64,000 nt of DNA from Sporobacter sp963663605 (GCA_963663605.2 CAXXVF010000002.1:124001-188000), one strand, 5' to 3'; shown: positions 51,205-60,360, numbered from the stretch's first letter. The notes: generated from the letters alone by a model not told the origin. A program made the numbers and translations.

Positions 51205-52593
51205 ATGAAGAAATTTAATATTTTCACCGTATTTCTTACTGTTGTGACAAGCGTCGCCGTGTCGGTCACACCGGCTGCCTGCGCGTTGGACGACCCGGAA
51301 ATACAGGCGGGATCGGCGCTTCTGGTTGAAATAAATACCGGTAAGATTCTGTATCAAAAGAACGAAGACGATCAAGTCGCGCCCGGCGATACGGCTAAGG
51401 TGATGACGCTTCTGCTGGCGGTGGAAGCTATAGAGGACGGACGCGCGAGCCTTTTAGATACGGTAACCCCGTCGGAGACCTTTTTAGACGGGATCGGGGA
51501 AGACGATGATGTTTTGGGGATCAGGACCGGCGAAACGATGAAGCTGCAGGACCTGCTGTACGGGGCCTATATCACCGCCGGAAACGGCGCCTGCAATATC
51601 GTTGCCGAGCACCTCGCCGGCGATATCGAGACGTTTGTAGGCTGGATGAACAGCAAAGCCCAACTGCTCGGCTGCGCAGGGACGAAATTTTCAGATCCGA
51701 GCGGTCTGGACGATATTGAGCAGTACACAACGCCGTGGGACCAGTATTTGATTTTCAATGACGCGATCGCGCATCCGCTTTTTATAAAAATAGCCGGCAC
51801 ACCGTCGTATAAAACCGATCCGACGGATTACTCGCGCGAGCGCACGCTTGTGAACACGAATCAGATGCTGGACAGCACCAGTGCGCATTACTATAACAAT
51901 TGCGTTGCGGGATGCTATGATTCCGGAGGCGCTGGCGGACGCGGTTTTCTGTCGTACGCCGAGAGCGGCGAGCTGGCCCTGATAGCGGTCCTGCTGGACG
52001 CTGCGGACATCGAGGGGACAGACGGGACGATGCGGGATCAAAGCTATTTTGAGACAAGCCGGCTTCTTGAATGGGGATTTACCGGGTTTACGTGGCAGGT
52101 CGTTTTGGATGAGACCGAAATCCTCAGGCGGGTGCGTGTCGAACTTGCTGACGGTACCGGCGACGTCGAACTCCGCCCCGACAGGACGATCAGCGTCCTG
52201 GCCCGGACGGATCTGGAGCCGGAGGATATCGTCAAGCAGGTCGTCGTATATGCTCAGGTCAGCGGCCGCCCGTTGACGGCGCCTATCGGGGCGGGCGCCG
52301 TTTTAGGCGAAGTGACGGTTATAATCGACGGGAATGCCTGCGGGCACGCGGAGCTCGTCGCCGTGCGCGAGGTCGGCCTCAATGAAAAGATGTTTATAGA
52401 AAGCCATGTCAGGGATACGCTGAATATTCCCTGGGTCCAGATGTGCATCGGCGCGCTGCTGCTGCTGGTTTTGGGCTATGCCGTTTTTGTCGTTCGGGAT
52501 ATCAGGCGCCGCCGTCAGCGGCGGCGCGCGCTCGAGGAGATGAAACGCAAAATCATAGAAGACCGGAAAAGTCATGAAAAGTTTTATCAATAA
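51205..52593 (+). CDS. DacF/PBP5-like protein with degenerate active site (pseudo-D,D-carboxypeptidase)
   Basis: A 462-aa exported protein with the D-alanyl-D-alanine carboxypeptidase (peptidase S11) fold: signal peptide to ~26, transpeptidase-like domain ~30-270, PBP5 C-terminal domain, a membrane helix (MCIGALLLLVLGYAVFVV) and a basic cytoplasmic tail. All three catalytic motifs are altered: the SxxK motif reads DTAK within APGDTAKVMT, the SxN motif reads AGN within ITAGNGACNIVAEH, and the KTG motif reads DSG within GCYDSGGAGG. The Ser nucleophile and the KTG Lys are lost, so it should not cleave peptidoglycan; a structural, regulatory or binding role is inferred. Start ATG 51205 has a GGGAGA site. 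Confidence 0.88.
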   Translation: MKKFNIFTVFLTVVTSVAVSVTPAACALDDPEIQAGSALLVEINTGKILYQKNEDDQVAPGDTAKVMTLLLAVEAIEDGRASLLDTVTPSETFLDGIGEDDDVLGIRTGETMKLQDLLYGAYITAGNGACNIVAEHLAGDIETFVGWMNSKAQLLGCAGTKFSDPSGLDDIEQYTTPWDQYLIFNDAIAHPLFIKIAGTPSYKTDPTDYSRERTLVNTNQMLDSTSAHYYNNCVAGCYDSGGAGGRGFLSYAESGELALIAVLLDAADIEGTDGTMRDQSYFETSRLLEWGFTGFTWQVVLDETEILRRVRVELADGTGDVELRPDRTISVLARTDLEPEDIVKQVVVYAQVSGRPLTAPIGAGAVLGEVTVIIDGNACGHAELVAVREVGLNEKMFIESHVRDTLNIPWVQMCIGALLLLVLGYAVFVVRDIRRRRQRRRALEEMKRKIIEDRKSHEKFYQ

Positions 52594-52622
52594 CTGAAAG
52601 TAAATCGTAGCGTATAAAACAG

Positions 52623-52862
52623 GAAGCCGCCCGTCAGGGCGGCTTCTAAGCTATAGATAAACTATCATTTCACGTCTTAAACGTCCAATTGCCGCGCAAT
52701 TAAATTTTTGCCGACGATGGCGAGTCTTGCTGGTCTCGGCGGCGAAAATTGTTTGATTTCAACGCTTTGAGGAATTCATTTCCGAAAAGCGTTTCTCTGC
52801 GAGGCCCGCAGGCTGAGAATCTTAATTTGTCTGAGATGCTGCTTTCAGCAGCATCTCAGACA
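52623..52862 (+). ncRNA. Structured intergenic element, copy A
   Basis: A ~240-nt element bounded by a 5' hairpin (GAAGCCGCCC / GGGCGGCTTC) and a 3' hairpin with a perfect 15-bp stem (52828-52862). Inner pairings: AATTGC/GCAATT, AATTTTTGCC/GGCGAAAATT, AACGCTTT/AAAGCGTT with GGAA/TTCC, and CTGCG/CGCAG. It is on the same strand as the DacF-like gene, 30 nt after its stop. Copy B (55794-56037, minus strand) keeps the core sequence almost unchanged while the terminal hairpins differ in sequence but not in pairing. Transcription is not shown; a mobile repeat is the alternative. Confidence 0.55.
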
Positions 52863-52872
52863 ATCTGAAAGA

Positions 52873-54822
52873 TCAGTAGGCGATCTGCGTAACAAGCGAG
52901 AAGCCCGTCATATCAAGAACGGCCACCGATGCGTTGGTGACGATATAGGCATAATCACCGATATACAGGCCGCGGCCGTTGCCGTACCATTCGACGGCGT
53001 CAATACGCGCCCGGTTGTAAAAGCCCGTGTCGTCCGAGTAGCCGTAGATGTCGTATCCGTTTTCGGCGGGGAAGGCAATGATGGACTTATCCGCTGATAT
53101 AAGGATTGCCTTGTGATTATACAGGGCGGTGGAATAGTCCGAATCGAGCTTCAGGGTGTGCTTGACCGTCACATCGGCCGGATCTTCTGTGTTGAACATC
53201 GTCAGCTTCATGCCGGTTGTACGGCCCGTTTCCTCATCGGCGTCCATACCCAGGCCGAAAAGCCGCCCGTCGCTGTAGACATGCAGGTACTCGGAGAAAC
53301 CCGGGATCTTCAGAGCGCTGAGAACCGTCGGATTCGCCGGGTCGCTAAGGTCGACGGCGAACAGCGGGTCGACGCGGCGGAAGGTGACGATATAGCCGAT
53401 CCCGCCGTCAAAGCGGACGCCGTAGACCTGTTCGTCCTCGGCCAGCGTGTCGACGCTTCCGATGATGTTGAGCGTGCCGTCCAGAACATACAGCGCGTTG
53501 GAAGTTTCGCCTTCGTCCCAGATGTAGTTGGTCCAGCCCTTGTCTTCGTCCGTGTATTCCGACCAGCTTTGCGTGTATGTCGTTGTGACGACCCGCAGAT
53601 TGCCGTCATATTCGTCCATGCTGAACTGGCTGTACAGCGAGCCGGGTACTGTGCCGGATGCCTTCAGCGCCAGACTGCCGCCGGATACATCAAAGCTTGT
53701 GATGTTGGTGATGTCCGTTCTGGTGTAGTCGATAACGGTATAGACACTGTCGGTATAGGGTTCGCCGGACGTCAGGCGGCTTGTCGATTCGGAGATATAC
53801 AGCGTGTCGGCGTTCATATAGACGGTCGAACCGCCGCCGAGGACCGACTGGCTGGCGCTCAGTGCGGCGTTCTCCAGGTCATACGCGCAAACGACCGTGT
53901 ATGAAGTGGCGTCGATATAGGGCATGATTGCGATATCCTCGGCTTTGACGAGCGACGACACGCCGTCCGCGTATACGTTCGGTATAAATGTCTCGTCGTT
54001 TTCCTCACGCGCGTTGTATACATAGTACGCGGAGATCATATAGAGGGTCGAGCCGGTCAGCCGCGTTGTGAGGACGTAGCCGTCCTGGCCAAGCTCGGCT
54101 TTCATCACGGGAGCGGCGCGGTCTGATATATCGTATATACGCAGCATGGAGAGCTGCTTGTCGATGCCGTAGGGTTCAATAATTTCGGGTTTAACCCCGT
54201 CGTCCCCGATGGGCTCTTCGTAAAGGATATAGCTGTAACGGGAGAGCACGACGACGGCCGTGTCGCCCGAAATATAAATATCGGAGGCGTAATCGCGGGC
54301 CTGATATTCGTCGTCAAACGTCTCGTCCGACCAGCCGCTGGAGACCTTGGTCGTCGATACACGGGCCGTCGACGCGCCGTCGGCCCGGAAGATGACCAGT
54401 TCATCGTCCCGAAGGACGTAGATATATGCGCCGTCGGTCTTAACGATGTCGCCCTCGTCGACGCCTTCGACCTGGACGTTCGTTTCGGAGTAGTCGCCTT
54501 TGCCGCCGGTGCCCAATGTGCCGGCTGTCGTATTGGTCGCAGCCTGCGCTTCCGCTATCGGCGCGCCCTCTTCGGCAGCTGCGACATCCATAGCGACACC
54601 GTAGCCCGGGGAGCCGTAGCTTCTGCTTTGAGCGGCGCTTATTGCTTCATAGACATCGGTATAATCACCGGCGTAAGCCGGTGTATCCGCGTTTGCGTCC
54701 GAACCGGACGGTGACGGCGATTTTGACGGGTCGGACGCCTGCGTCGCTGTGCCGCAGCCGGCAAGCAAACCGGCCGTCAGGCAGATACACAGGAGTATCG
54801 GAATAAACCTGGATTTTTTCAT
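52873..54822 (-). CDS. Beta-propeller domain lipoprotein (COG4880 type)
   Basis: A ~649-aa exported lipoprotein (lipobox LAGCG) with a Ser/Pro linker, a self-contained segment TNVQVEGVDEGDIVKTDGAYIYV that is the family signature (residues ~135-158), and WD40-like propeller blades to the C-terminus (VVLSRYSY, LRIYDISD, LYVLDGTLNIIGS, VLDMTGF). These proteins are surface-located in Clostridia and archaea; their function is unknown. ATG 54822 (GAGGTG site, 6 nt) is preferred to an in-frame ATG nine codons upstream. It lies between the two structured RNA-like elements. Confidence 0.88.
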   Translation of the reverse strand: MKKSRFIPILLCICLTAGLLAGCGTATQASDPSKSPSPSGSDANADTPAYAGDYTDVYEAISAAQSRSYGSPGYGVAMDVAAAEEGAPIAEAQAATNTTAGTLGTGGKGDYSETNVQVEGVDEGDIVKTDGAYIYVLRDDELVIFRADGASTARVSTTKVSSGWSDETFDDEYQARDYASDIYISGDTAVVVLSRYSYILYEEPIGDDGVKPEIIEPYGIDKQLSMLRIYDISDRAAPVMKAELGQDGYVLTTRLTGSTLYMISAYYVYNAREENDETFIPNVYADGVSSLVKAEDIAIMPYIDATSYTVVCAYDLENAALSASQSVLGGGSTVYMNADTLYISESTSRLTSGEPYTDSVYTVIDYTRTDITNITSFDVSGGSLALKASGTVPGSLYSQFSMDEYDGNLRVVTTTYTQSWSEYTDEDKGWTNYIWDEGETSNALYVLDGTLNIIGSVDTLAEDEQVYGVRFDGGIGYIVTFRRVDPLFAVDLSDPANPTVLSALKIPGFSEYLHVYSDGRLFGLGMDADEETGRTTGMKLTMFNTEDPADVTVKHTLKLDSDYSTALYNHKAILISADKSIIAFPAENGYDIYGYSDDTGFYNRARIDAVEWYGNGRGLYIGDYAYIVTNASVAVLDMTGFSLVTQIAY

Positions 54823-54971
54823 TTTTTTCACCTCATTAGACTTTTTCACACCGGTCTTCCATGAAAGGGCAGAATTAATCGCAAAGATGTCCGCTTTAAA
54901 TGGAAGAATAGTATCATAGAGCCTTGCTCTGACCGTATGACGGCGGAGCGCGCAAAAAAGTTCCGGGAAAA

Positions 54972-54998
54972 ACCCGGCGGCCGTATTGGCCGCCGGGT
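54972..54998 (-). terminator. Terminator of the NlpC/P60-like gene
   Basis: Perfect 11-bp GC stem ACCCGGCGGCC / GGCCGCCGGGT, 5-nt loop, followed on the minus strand by TTTTTCCC. 18 nt after the stop of the gene at 55017. Confidence 0.85.
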
Positions 54999-55016
54999 AA
55001 TATTTTTCAGCAGGTT

Positions 55017-55706
55017 TTAATTTACGACGGTGAATCCGCGCCTGAAACGCATTTTTCTGTAAAGGAGCGTGATTACCAGAACAACGCTTGTTTTTGCGGT
55101 GCGCCTGTAGCCGGGCTTTTCAAAAAAATTGCCTTTGCCGGGCCGGGTTTGGCAGTATTCGAGCAGGTTTCCTTCAAACATCAGCCAGTTGCCGATGCGT
55201 TCCCCGATTTCCTGAGGCGTGAACATGCAGTCGAGTTTGTTGGGGGAAAGCTCAATGCCCATCGTTCGGATCATATGCGCCACGAACTCGGCGCAGGAAT
55301 ATGCCTTGTAGGTCTCGAATCCTTTCATGAAAGGAAAGAAGAGGACGGAAAACAGATTGTACAGGTATCCGTCTGAATCGTGCTTGATCTCAAGGATACG
55401 GGTTTTGCCTTTCAGATACTGCTCTCTCGTCACGGGGATTTTATAAATGCGAACGTCCACGTGGTTATGCCGCCTGAGGGAAAACCATTCGGGATGCTCC
55501 CGCACAAGGCCCGCATCCAGCGGATTTTTATACTGCCGGCGCGCAAAAGAATATAGCTGTATCAATTCGCGGTCAAACGCGATGGAGGCGTGATTGTATG
55601 TGATCCCCGCCAGCTTCCGGATAGCGCCGCCGACCTTCGTCGGCGTCTTTGAAAGCACAACATATATGTAAAAGCCCCTGTTGTCCCGTATCATCTTGTG
55701 CGGCAT
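55017..55706 (-). CDS. Permuted papain-fold (NlpC/P60-like, YiiX type) protein
   Basis: A 229-aa protein with a permuted NlpC/P60-like fold: the catalytic His motif comes first (ITYNHASIAFD, residues ~34-44) and the Cys later (AYSCAEFVAHMI, ~135-146), as in YiiX/YycO-type amidases and lipid or peptide hydrolases. There is no clear N-terminal signal, but a hydrophobic stretch (TSVVLVITLLY) sits near the C-terminus. Substrate unknown. ATG 55706 lacks a strong ribosome binding site. The upstream gap (55707-56076) contains structured element copy B. Confidence 0.75.
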   Translation of the reverse strand: MPHKMIRDNRGFYIYVVLSKTPTKVGGAIRKLAGITYNHASIAFDRELIQLYSFARRQYKNPLDAGLVREHPEWFSLRRHNHVDVRIYKIPVTREQYLKGKTRILEIKHDSDGYLYNLFSVLFFPFMKGFETYKAYSCAEFVAHMIRTMGIELSPNKLDCMFTPQEIGERIGNWLMFEGNLLEYCQTRPGKGNFFEKPGYRRTAKTSVVLVITLLYRKMRFRRGFTVVN

Positions 55707-55793
55707 AGTGTTCCCCTGTGTATGAAGTGATAATTGCGCTAATCATAGCACACCGAAGGGCCAAAGTAAATGATAAAAACAGGGAATACATAC

Positions 55794-56037
55794 TGTATAT
55801 AAAGGTGTTGAAGACACCTTTATATACAAAATAAAGTTCTCGCACTGCGGTGCTCGCAAAGAAATGCTTTTCGGGAATGAATCCCTCAAAGTATTGAAAT
55901 TAAACAATTTTCGCCTCCGAGACCAGACAACTCGCCGTCGTCGGCGAAAATTAAATCGCACGGCAATTGGACGTTTAAGATGGTAGACGATAACATTGTC
56001 GACAGCTTAAGGCGCACAGGAAAAAATCCTGTGCGCC
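55794..56037 (-). ncRNA. Structured intergenic element, copy B
   Basis: Second copy of the ~240-nt element, reading on the minus strand, 40 nt after the groEL stop. 5' hairpin GGCGCACAGG / CCTGTGCGCC, 3' hairpin with arms TGTATATAAAGGTGT / ACACCTTTATATACA. Between copies the inner helices change in matched pairs: GGAA/TTCC becomes GGGA/TCCC, AAC/GTT becomes AAT/ATT, and a T-G wobble becomes C-G in AATTTTCGCC/GGCGAAAATT. Core segments such as TCTTAAACGTCCAATTGCCG are almost unchanged. The 5' hairpin may also serve as the groEL terminator. Confidence 0.55.
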
Positions 56038-56076
56038 AAACATTTTATTATCCTCAGCCTGTATTTTGGCCTGATT

Positions 56077-57711
56077 TTAATACATGCCGCCCATACCGCC
56101 CATATCGGGCGCTGCGGGCATGGGAGCGGGAGGCTCGGGAATATCGGAAACGAGGGACTCCGTGGTGAGTACCATCGCGGAGACGGACGACGCGTTTTCA
56201 AGCGCCGAGCGGCAGACCTTCGTCGGGTCGACGATGCCGGACTTGATGAGGTCGGCGTACTCTTCCTTGGCGGCGTCGAAGCCGTAGGAGGCGGATTTGT
56301 TGCTCTTGACCTTATCGAGGATGACGGGGCCTTCGAGGCCGGCGTTCATTGCGATCTGCTTGATGGGCGCCTGGAGCGCTTTGGCGATGAGCGCGATGCC
56401 GGTCTTCTCGTCGCCTTCGGCCTTGGCCAGCAGCTTCTCTACAGCCTTGGAAGCAACGACATAGATGGTGCCGCCGCCCGCGACGATGCCTTCCTCAACG
56501 GCGGCTTTCGTCGCGTTGAGCGCATCTTCGATGCGGAGTTTCTTTTCTTTCATCTCGGTCTCGGTAGCCGCGCCGACCTTGATGACGGCGACGCCGCCGG
56601 ACAGTTTCGCCAGGCGTTCCTGGAGTTTTTCGCGGTCATAATCGGAGGTGGTGTTCTCAATCTCCGTGGTGATCTGCTTTACGCGGGCCTTGATGTCGTT
56701 TGCATCGCCGGCGCCGTCAACGATGATGGTGTTGTCTTTGGACATTTTGACCTGGCGGGCCTTGCCGAGCATCGACATTTCCGCTTCCTTAAGCTCCATG
56801 CCGAGGTCTGTGGAGATGACCTGGCCGCCTGTAAGAGCGGCGATGTCGCGGAGCATTTCCTTGCGTCTGTCGCCGAAACCGGGGGCCTTGCAGCATACGC
56901 ATGTAAAGGTGCCGCGCAGCTTGTTTAAGATGATGGTTGCGAGCGCTTCGCCCTCGACGTCCTCGGCGATGATGACGAGCTTTTTGCCGGCCTGCACGAC
57001 CTGCTCCAAGACGGGGAGGATCTCCTGGATGTTGGAGATTTTTTTATCGGTGATCAGAATGAGCGGCTCGTCAATAACGGCTTCCATCTTTTCGGAATCC
57101 GTGACCATGTACGGCGTGATGTAGCCGCGGTCAAACTGCATGCCTTCAACGACTTCGGAATACGTATCGGCGGTCTTGGATTCCTCGACCGTGATGACGC
57201 CGTCTCTGGAGACTTTATCCATTGCCTCGGCGATGAGCGCGCCGATCTTATCGTCGCCGGACGAGACCGCGCCGACGCGGGCGATATCCTCGCTGCCTGA
57301 AACGGGATGGGAGTTTTCCCTGATCGTCGCAACGGCGACGTCGACGGCCTTCTCGATGCCTTTTTTCATGATCATGGGATTGGCGCCCGCCGCTACGTTT
57401 TTGATGCCCTCGTTAATAATAGCCTGAGCCAGAAGCGTAGCCGTCGTGGTGCCGTCGCCGGCTACGTCGTTTGTTTTGGAAGCGACTTCCTTGACGAGCT
57501 GTGCGCCCATGTTTTCAAACGGGTCTTTGAGCTCGATTTCCTTGGCGATGGTCACGCCGTCATTTGTAATGAGGGGGGAACCGAACTTTTTATCCAAGAC
57601 GACGTTTCTGCCCTTCGGGCCGATGGTCAGCTTAACCGTGTCGGCCAGATGGTTGACGCCTTTTTCCAAAGCCCTGCGGGCTTCTTCACCGTAAATGATC
57701 TGTTTTGCCAT
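56077..57711 (-). CDS. groEL: 60-kDa chaperonin GroEL
   Basis: A 544-aa chaperonin subunit forming the double-ring folding chamber with GroES. The full family pattern is present: the ATP site VKLTIGPKGRNVVLDKKFG (residues ~26-44) and GDGTTTATLLAQ (~86-97), the AAVEEGIVAGGG signature (~405-416), and a GGMGGMY tail close to the usual GGM repeats. Length is standard. It is second in the groES-groEL operon under CIRCE/HrcA control, with a GGAGGT ribosome binding site. Confidence 0.98.
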   Translation of the reverse strand: MAKQIIYGEEARRALEKGVNHLADTVKLTIGPKGRNVVLDKKFGSPLITNDGVTIAKEIELKDPFENMGAQLVKEVASKTNDVAGDGTTTATLLAQAIINEGIKNVAAGANPMIMKKGIEKAVDVAVATIRENSHPVSGSEDIARVGAVSSGDDKIGALIAEAMDKVSRDGVITVEESKTADTYSEVVEGMQFDRGYITPYMVTDSEKMEAVIDEPLILITDKKISNIQEILPVLEQVVQAGKKLVIIAEDVEGEALATIILNKLRGTFTCVCCKAPGFGDRRKEMLRDIAALTGGQVISTDLGMELKEAEMSMLGKARQVKMSKDNTIIVDGAGDANDIKARVKQITTEIENTTSDYDREKLQERLAKLSGGVAVIKVGAATETEMKEKKLRIEDALNATKAAVEEGIVAGGGTIYVVASKAVEKLLAKAEGDEKTGIALIAKALQAPIKQIAMNAGLEGPVILDKVKSNKSASYGFDAAKEEYADLIKSGIVDPTKVCRSALENASSVSAMVLTTESLVSDIPEPPAPMPAAPDMGGMGGMY

Positions 57712-57753
57712 ATATATATTTACCTCCTGTTATTTGTAGTGTGATCGACTGGC

Positions 57754-58035
57754 TTACTCGACAATGGCGAGGATATCGCTCTGCTTGACTATTTTCATTT
57801 CGTCGCCGTCAACCTTAACTTCCTGCGAATAGCCGGTGTAGAGCACACGGTCGCCCTTTTTAACAACCATCTTAACTTCGTTACCGTCGACTATACCGCC
57901 CGGTCCGACTTCAATGACTTCATAGACCTGAGGTTTTTCCTGCGCGGAGCTTGTGAGGATGATCCCGCTTTTCGTTGTCTCCTCCGCTGCGACCTGTTTG
58001 ATGATTACTCTGTCAGCCAAAGGTTTTAATATCAT
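57754..58035 (-). CDS. groES: 10-kDa co-chaperonin GroES
   Basis: A 93-aa co-chaperonin that caps GroEL. ILKPLADRVIIKQ starts the protein and the mobile loop EETTKSGIILTSSAQEK follows (residues ~17-33). The start is set at ATG 58035 because GGAGGT lies just upstream and upstream residues in the same frame are not family-like. 42 nt separate it from groEL. Confidence 0.97.
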   Translation of the reverse strand: MILKPLADRVIIKQVAAEETTKSGIILTSSAQEKPQVYEVIEVGPGGIVDGNEVKMVVKKGDRVLYTGYSQEVKVDGDEMKIVKQSDILAIVE

Positions 58036-58072
58036 ATAATTACCTCCTGTAAAATTATACTGTCTATTCATG

Positions 58073-58117
58073 ATACCTGCGTTAGCACTCGATGCCAATG
58101 AGTGCTAACGCAGGTAT
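58073..58117. promoter_or_regulatory. CIRCE operator (HrcA site) within an extended palindrome
   Basis: TTAGCACTC (58082-58090), 9-nt spacer, GAGTGCTAA (58100-58108): exact CIRCE consensus. The palindrome extends 9 bp further on each side (ATACCTGCG ... CGCAGGTAT), giving 18-bp arms. Confidence 0.97.
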
Positions 58118-58118
58118 A

Positions 58119-58147
58119 ATAATAGTCCAAGATTTACTATTGTGCAA
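58119..58147 (-). promoter_or_regulatory. groESL promoter
   Basis: Minus strand TTGCAC (58142-58147), 17-nt spacer, TATTAT (58119-58124), directly upstream of CIRCE, so HrcA would block elongation or initiation. Confidence 0.8.
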
Positions 58148-58221
58148 CTGCTATTATCGTCATATTTGACCGAAAATAAACTATTTACCGCGTTTAAATA
58201 AAAATAACTCCGATTATCTTC

Positions 58222-59184
58222 CTAAATCTCCGGAATGCTCCGATTCGCTTCGGATGAACAATCGCGTAAAGCGAAAAAACGCAGATTTTCCGGAAACAGG
58301 AAATTAACCCCAAGCGGAACGAGCCTGAAAGTGATGTCTTTGGCGACCATAAGCTCGCCGTCTATATTGACAGTCTGCTCGTTTGCGCCTTGTATTTTCA
58401 TATTCTTGCCGCGTATATATGAAATTATGTCACTGTACTCTTTGTATCGGCCTTTGGCGTATTTGCCGACGACTTTAAGGAATTTAAGACGGGAAACGCC
58501 TTTGACGATCAGAAAGTCTAAAAAGCCGTCGTCCGGCATCGCGTCGGGGACGGGATTGAAGCCGCCGCCGTAGTACCGTCCGTTGCAGGCGCACATCAGA
58601 GCGAAGCTGCCCGTGTACGTTTCGTTCTCGGTCGTGACGGTATATTCATTGTTGATACCGCGAATAAAATTGACGGCCATGGAGACGACATACCCGGTCG
58701 CGCCGCCGATGACCGGAAGCGCGCTGTATTTATGTACGTCCGTGCCGATCCGGGCGTCTATCCCGACGGAGCAGATGCTCACGCCGTAGCGGCCGTTGCA
58801 GTCGATAAGATCTATCGGGCGCGTAAAACCGTTTATAAGCGCGCCCAAGTCCCTGAATAGCGCCGCATCGTCTTTCCCGAACATCTTGACGAAGTCGTTG
58901 CCCGTTCCGCAGGGATAATGCGTTACGGCCGTGTTTTGGGAGCCGACTGCGCCGTTTATGCATTCGTTGAGCGTCCCGTCGCCGCCGCATGCGTATACGC
59001 GCAGCGAACCGCCGGATTCCGCCTCCGCCCGGACTTTCCGGCAGGCATCCATCGGCGCTTTCGTAAAGTAGACCTCGTATGTAAACCCGGACTCGGACAT
59101 ACGTGACCGGATCTCCTGCTCGACCTGCTTACTGCGGTTTTTTTTGCCGCCGGCGGCGGGATTAATGATAAAAAGATGTTTCAT
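58222..59184 (-). CDS. Diacylglycerol kinase-family lipid kinase
   Basis: A 320-aa protein of the DagK/YegS family. Motifs: INPAAGGKKN (residues ~6-15), GGDGTLNECING (~67-78, nucleotide binding) and PCGTGNDFVKMFG (~93-105); a C-terminal beta-sandwich half follows. Members phosphorylate diacylglycerol or related lipids at the membrane, recycling lipids left by wall and lipoteichoic acid synthesis. ATG 59184; the gene stands alone. Confidence 0.92.
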   Translation of the reverse strand: MKHLFIINPAAGGKKNRSKQVEQEIRSRMSESGFTYEVYFTKAPMDACRKVRAEAESGGSLRVYACGGDGTLNECINGAVGSQNTAVTHYPCGTGNDFVKMFGKDDAALFRDLGALINGFTRPIDLIDCNGRYGVSICSVGIDARIGTDVHKYSALPVIGGATGYVVSMAVNFIRGINNEYTVTTENETYTGSFALMCACNGRYYGGGFNPVPDAMPDDGFLDFLIVKGVSRLKFLKVVGKYAKGRYKEYSDIISYIRGKNMKIQGANEQTVNIDGELMVAKDITFRLVPLGVNFLFPENLRFFALRDCSSEANRSIPEI

Positions 59185-59250
59185 AGCTGTCTCCGGCTGA
59201 CTTTTTATTATTGGAATAAAGACCTTATATTGCTGGGGAATTCAAAAAAA

Positions 59251-60360
59251 CTAATAATACATGAAAAGGTCGCATTTGATCATGCCGTTATACAGCTTGC
59301 GTTTCTTGACGGCCGTTTTCCCGAACGTCCGTTCAAATTCCGTATGTGAAGAGAGGATGTAAAGCTTCCAGCCGTCCAGTTTCCTGGCGGCCGCGCCGAA
59401 ACGCCGGTAAATGCGTTCGGCCTCCTGATGGTCCATGACGCGTTCGCCGTAGGGCGGATTGGATACGATGATGCCGCCGGGTCTGGAGCGCGCAAATTCC
59501 GCAGCCTCGGCAGTTTCAAACCGGATATGGGCTTCCACGCCGGCGCGGCGGGCGTTTTCCCGCGCGATTTCGATGGCGCGCCCGTCTATATCGCCGCCCC
59601 AGATGTTATAGTTGCCGTGGAACTCCTTGTCCCGCGCTTCCTGCGCGGTACGCGTCCAGACGGTTTGATCGAGCCAGCTCCAGCGCTGCGCGTCAAATTT
59701 TCTGTTTAAGCCGGGCGCGCGGTTCAGTGCGGCGAGCGCCGCCTCGATCACAAGCGTTCCGGAGCCGCAGAACGGATCGCAGAGTTCTTCCTTGCCGCGG
59801 TAGCGCGCGAGCTTTATGATAGCGGCGGCCAGCGTCTCGCGCAGCGGCGCGGCGGCGCCGGCGGGACGGTAACCGCGCTTGTGCAGGCCCGCGCCGGACG
59901 TGTCGATATAAAGCGTTGCCATATCGTTCATAATGGCAAACTGCACCTGATACTTCGCGCCTGTTTCCGGCAGCCAGTTCAGCTTGTACTTTCCGCTGAG
60001 ACGTTCGACAATCGCCTTTTTTATAATACGCTGGCAGTCCGGTACGGAATGCAGCTTCGAACCCAGCGCGTGGCCCTTCACGGGAAAAGCGCCGTCCTTT
60101 GGGATGTAGTTCTCCCACGGCATGGCTTTGACGCCCTCGAAAAGCTGGTCGAAGCTGTCTGAACGTACGGCACCGACGACGAGCAGGACGCGCTCGCCGG
60201 TGCGCAGGTTTAAATTGGCCCGGGCGACGTCTGCGTCTGAGCCTGAAAAAAGGACGCGCCCGTTTTCGGCCCGGACATTTTTCATATCCAACCGTTTCAG
60301 CTCATCCGATATAAGTCCTTCGATACCGAACAGGCTCGGCACGCACATTTGTAGTTCCAT
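59251..60360 (-). CDS. THUMP-domain class I RNA methyltransferase (RlmL N-terminal / YpsC-like)
   Basis: A 369-aa predicted 23S rRNA guanine-N2 methyltransferase. N-terminal ferredoxin-like and THUMP domain (~1-160), then the UPF0020 methyltransferase domain: DPFCGSGTLVIEAAL (SAM motif I, residues ~198-212), GGDIDGRAIEIARENA (motif II region) and the catalytic NPPYGER (~303-309). The family modifies G2445-type positions in 23S rRNA. It lacks the RlmK half of the E. coli fusion, as usual in Firmicutes. ATG at 60360. Confidence 0.93.
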   Translation of the reverse strand: MELQMCVPSLFGIEGLISDELKRLDMKNVRAENGRVLFSGSDADVARANLNLRTGERVLLVVGAVRSDSFDQLFEGVKAMPWENYIPKDGAFPVKGHALGSKLHSVPDCQRIIKKAIVERLSGKYKLNWLPETGAKYQVQFAIMNDMATLYIDTSGAGLHKRGYRPAGAAAPLRETLAAAIIKLARYRGKEELCDPFCGSGTLVIEAALAALNRAPGLNRKFDAQRWSWLDQTVWTRTAQEARDKEFHGNYNIWGGDIDGRAIEIARENARRAGVEAHIRFETAEAAEFARSRPGGIIVSNPPYGERVMDHQEAERIYRRFGAAARKLDGWKLYILSSHTEFERTFGKTAVKKRKLYNGMIKCDLFMYY

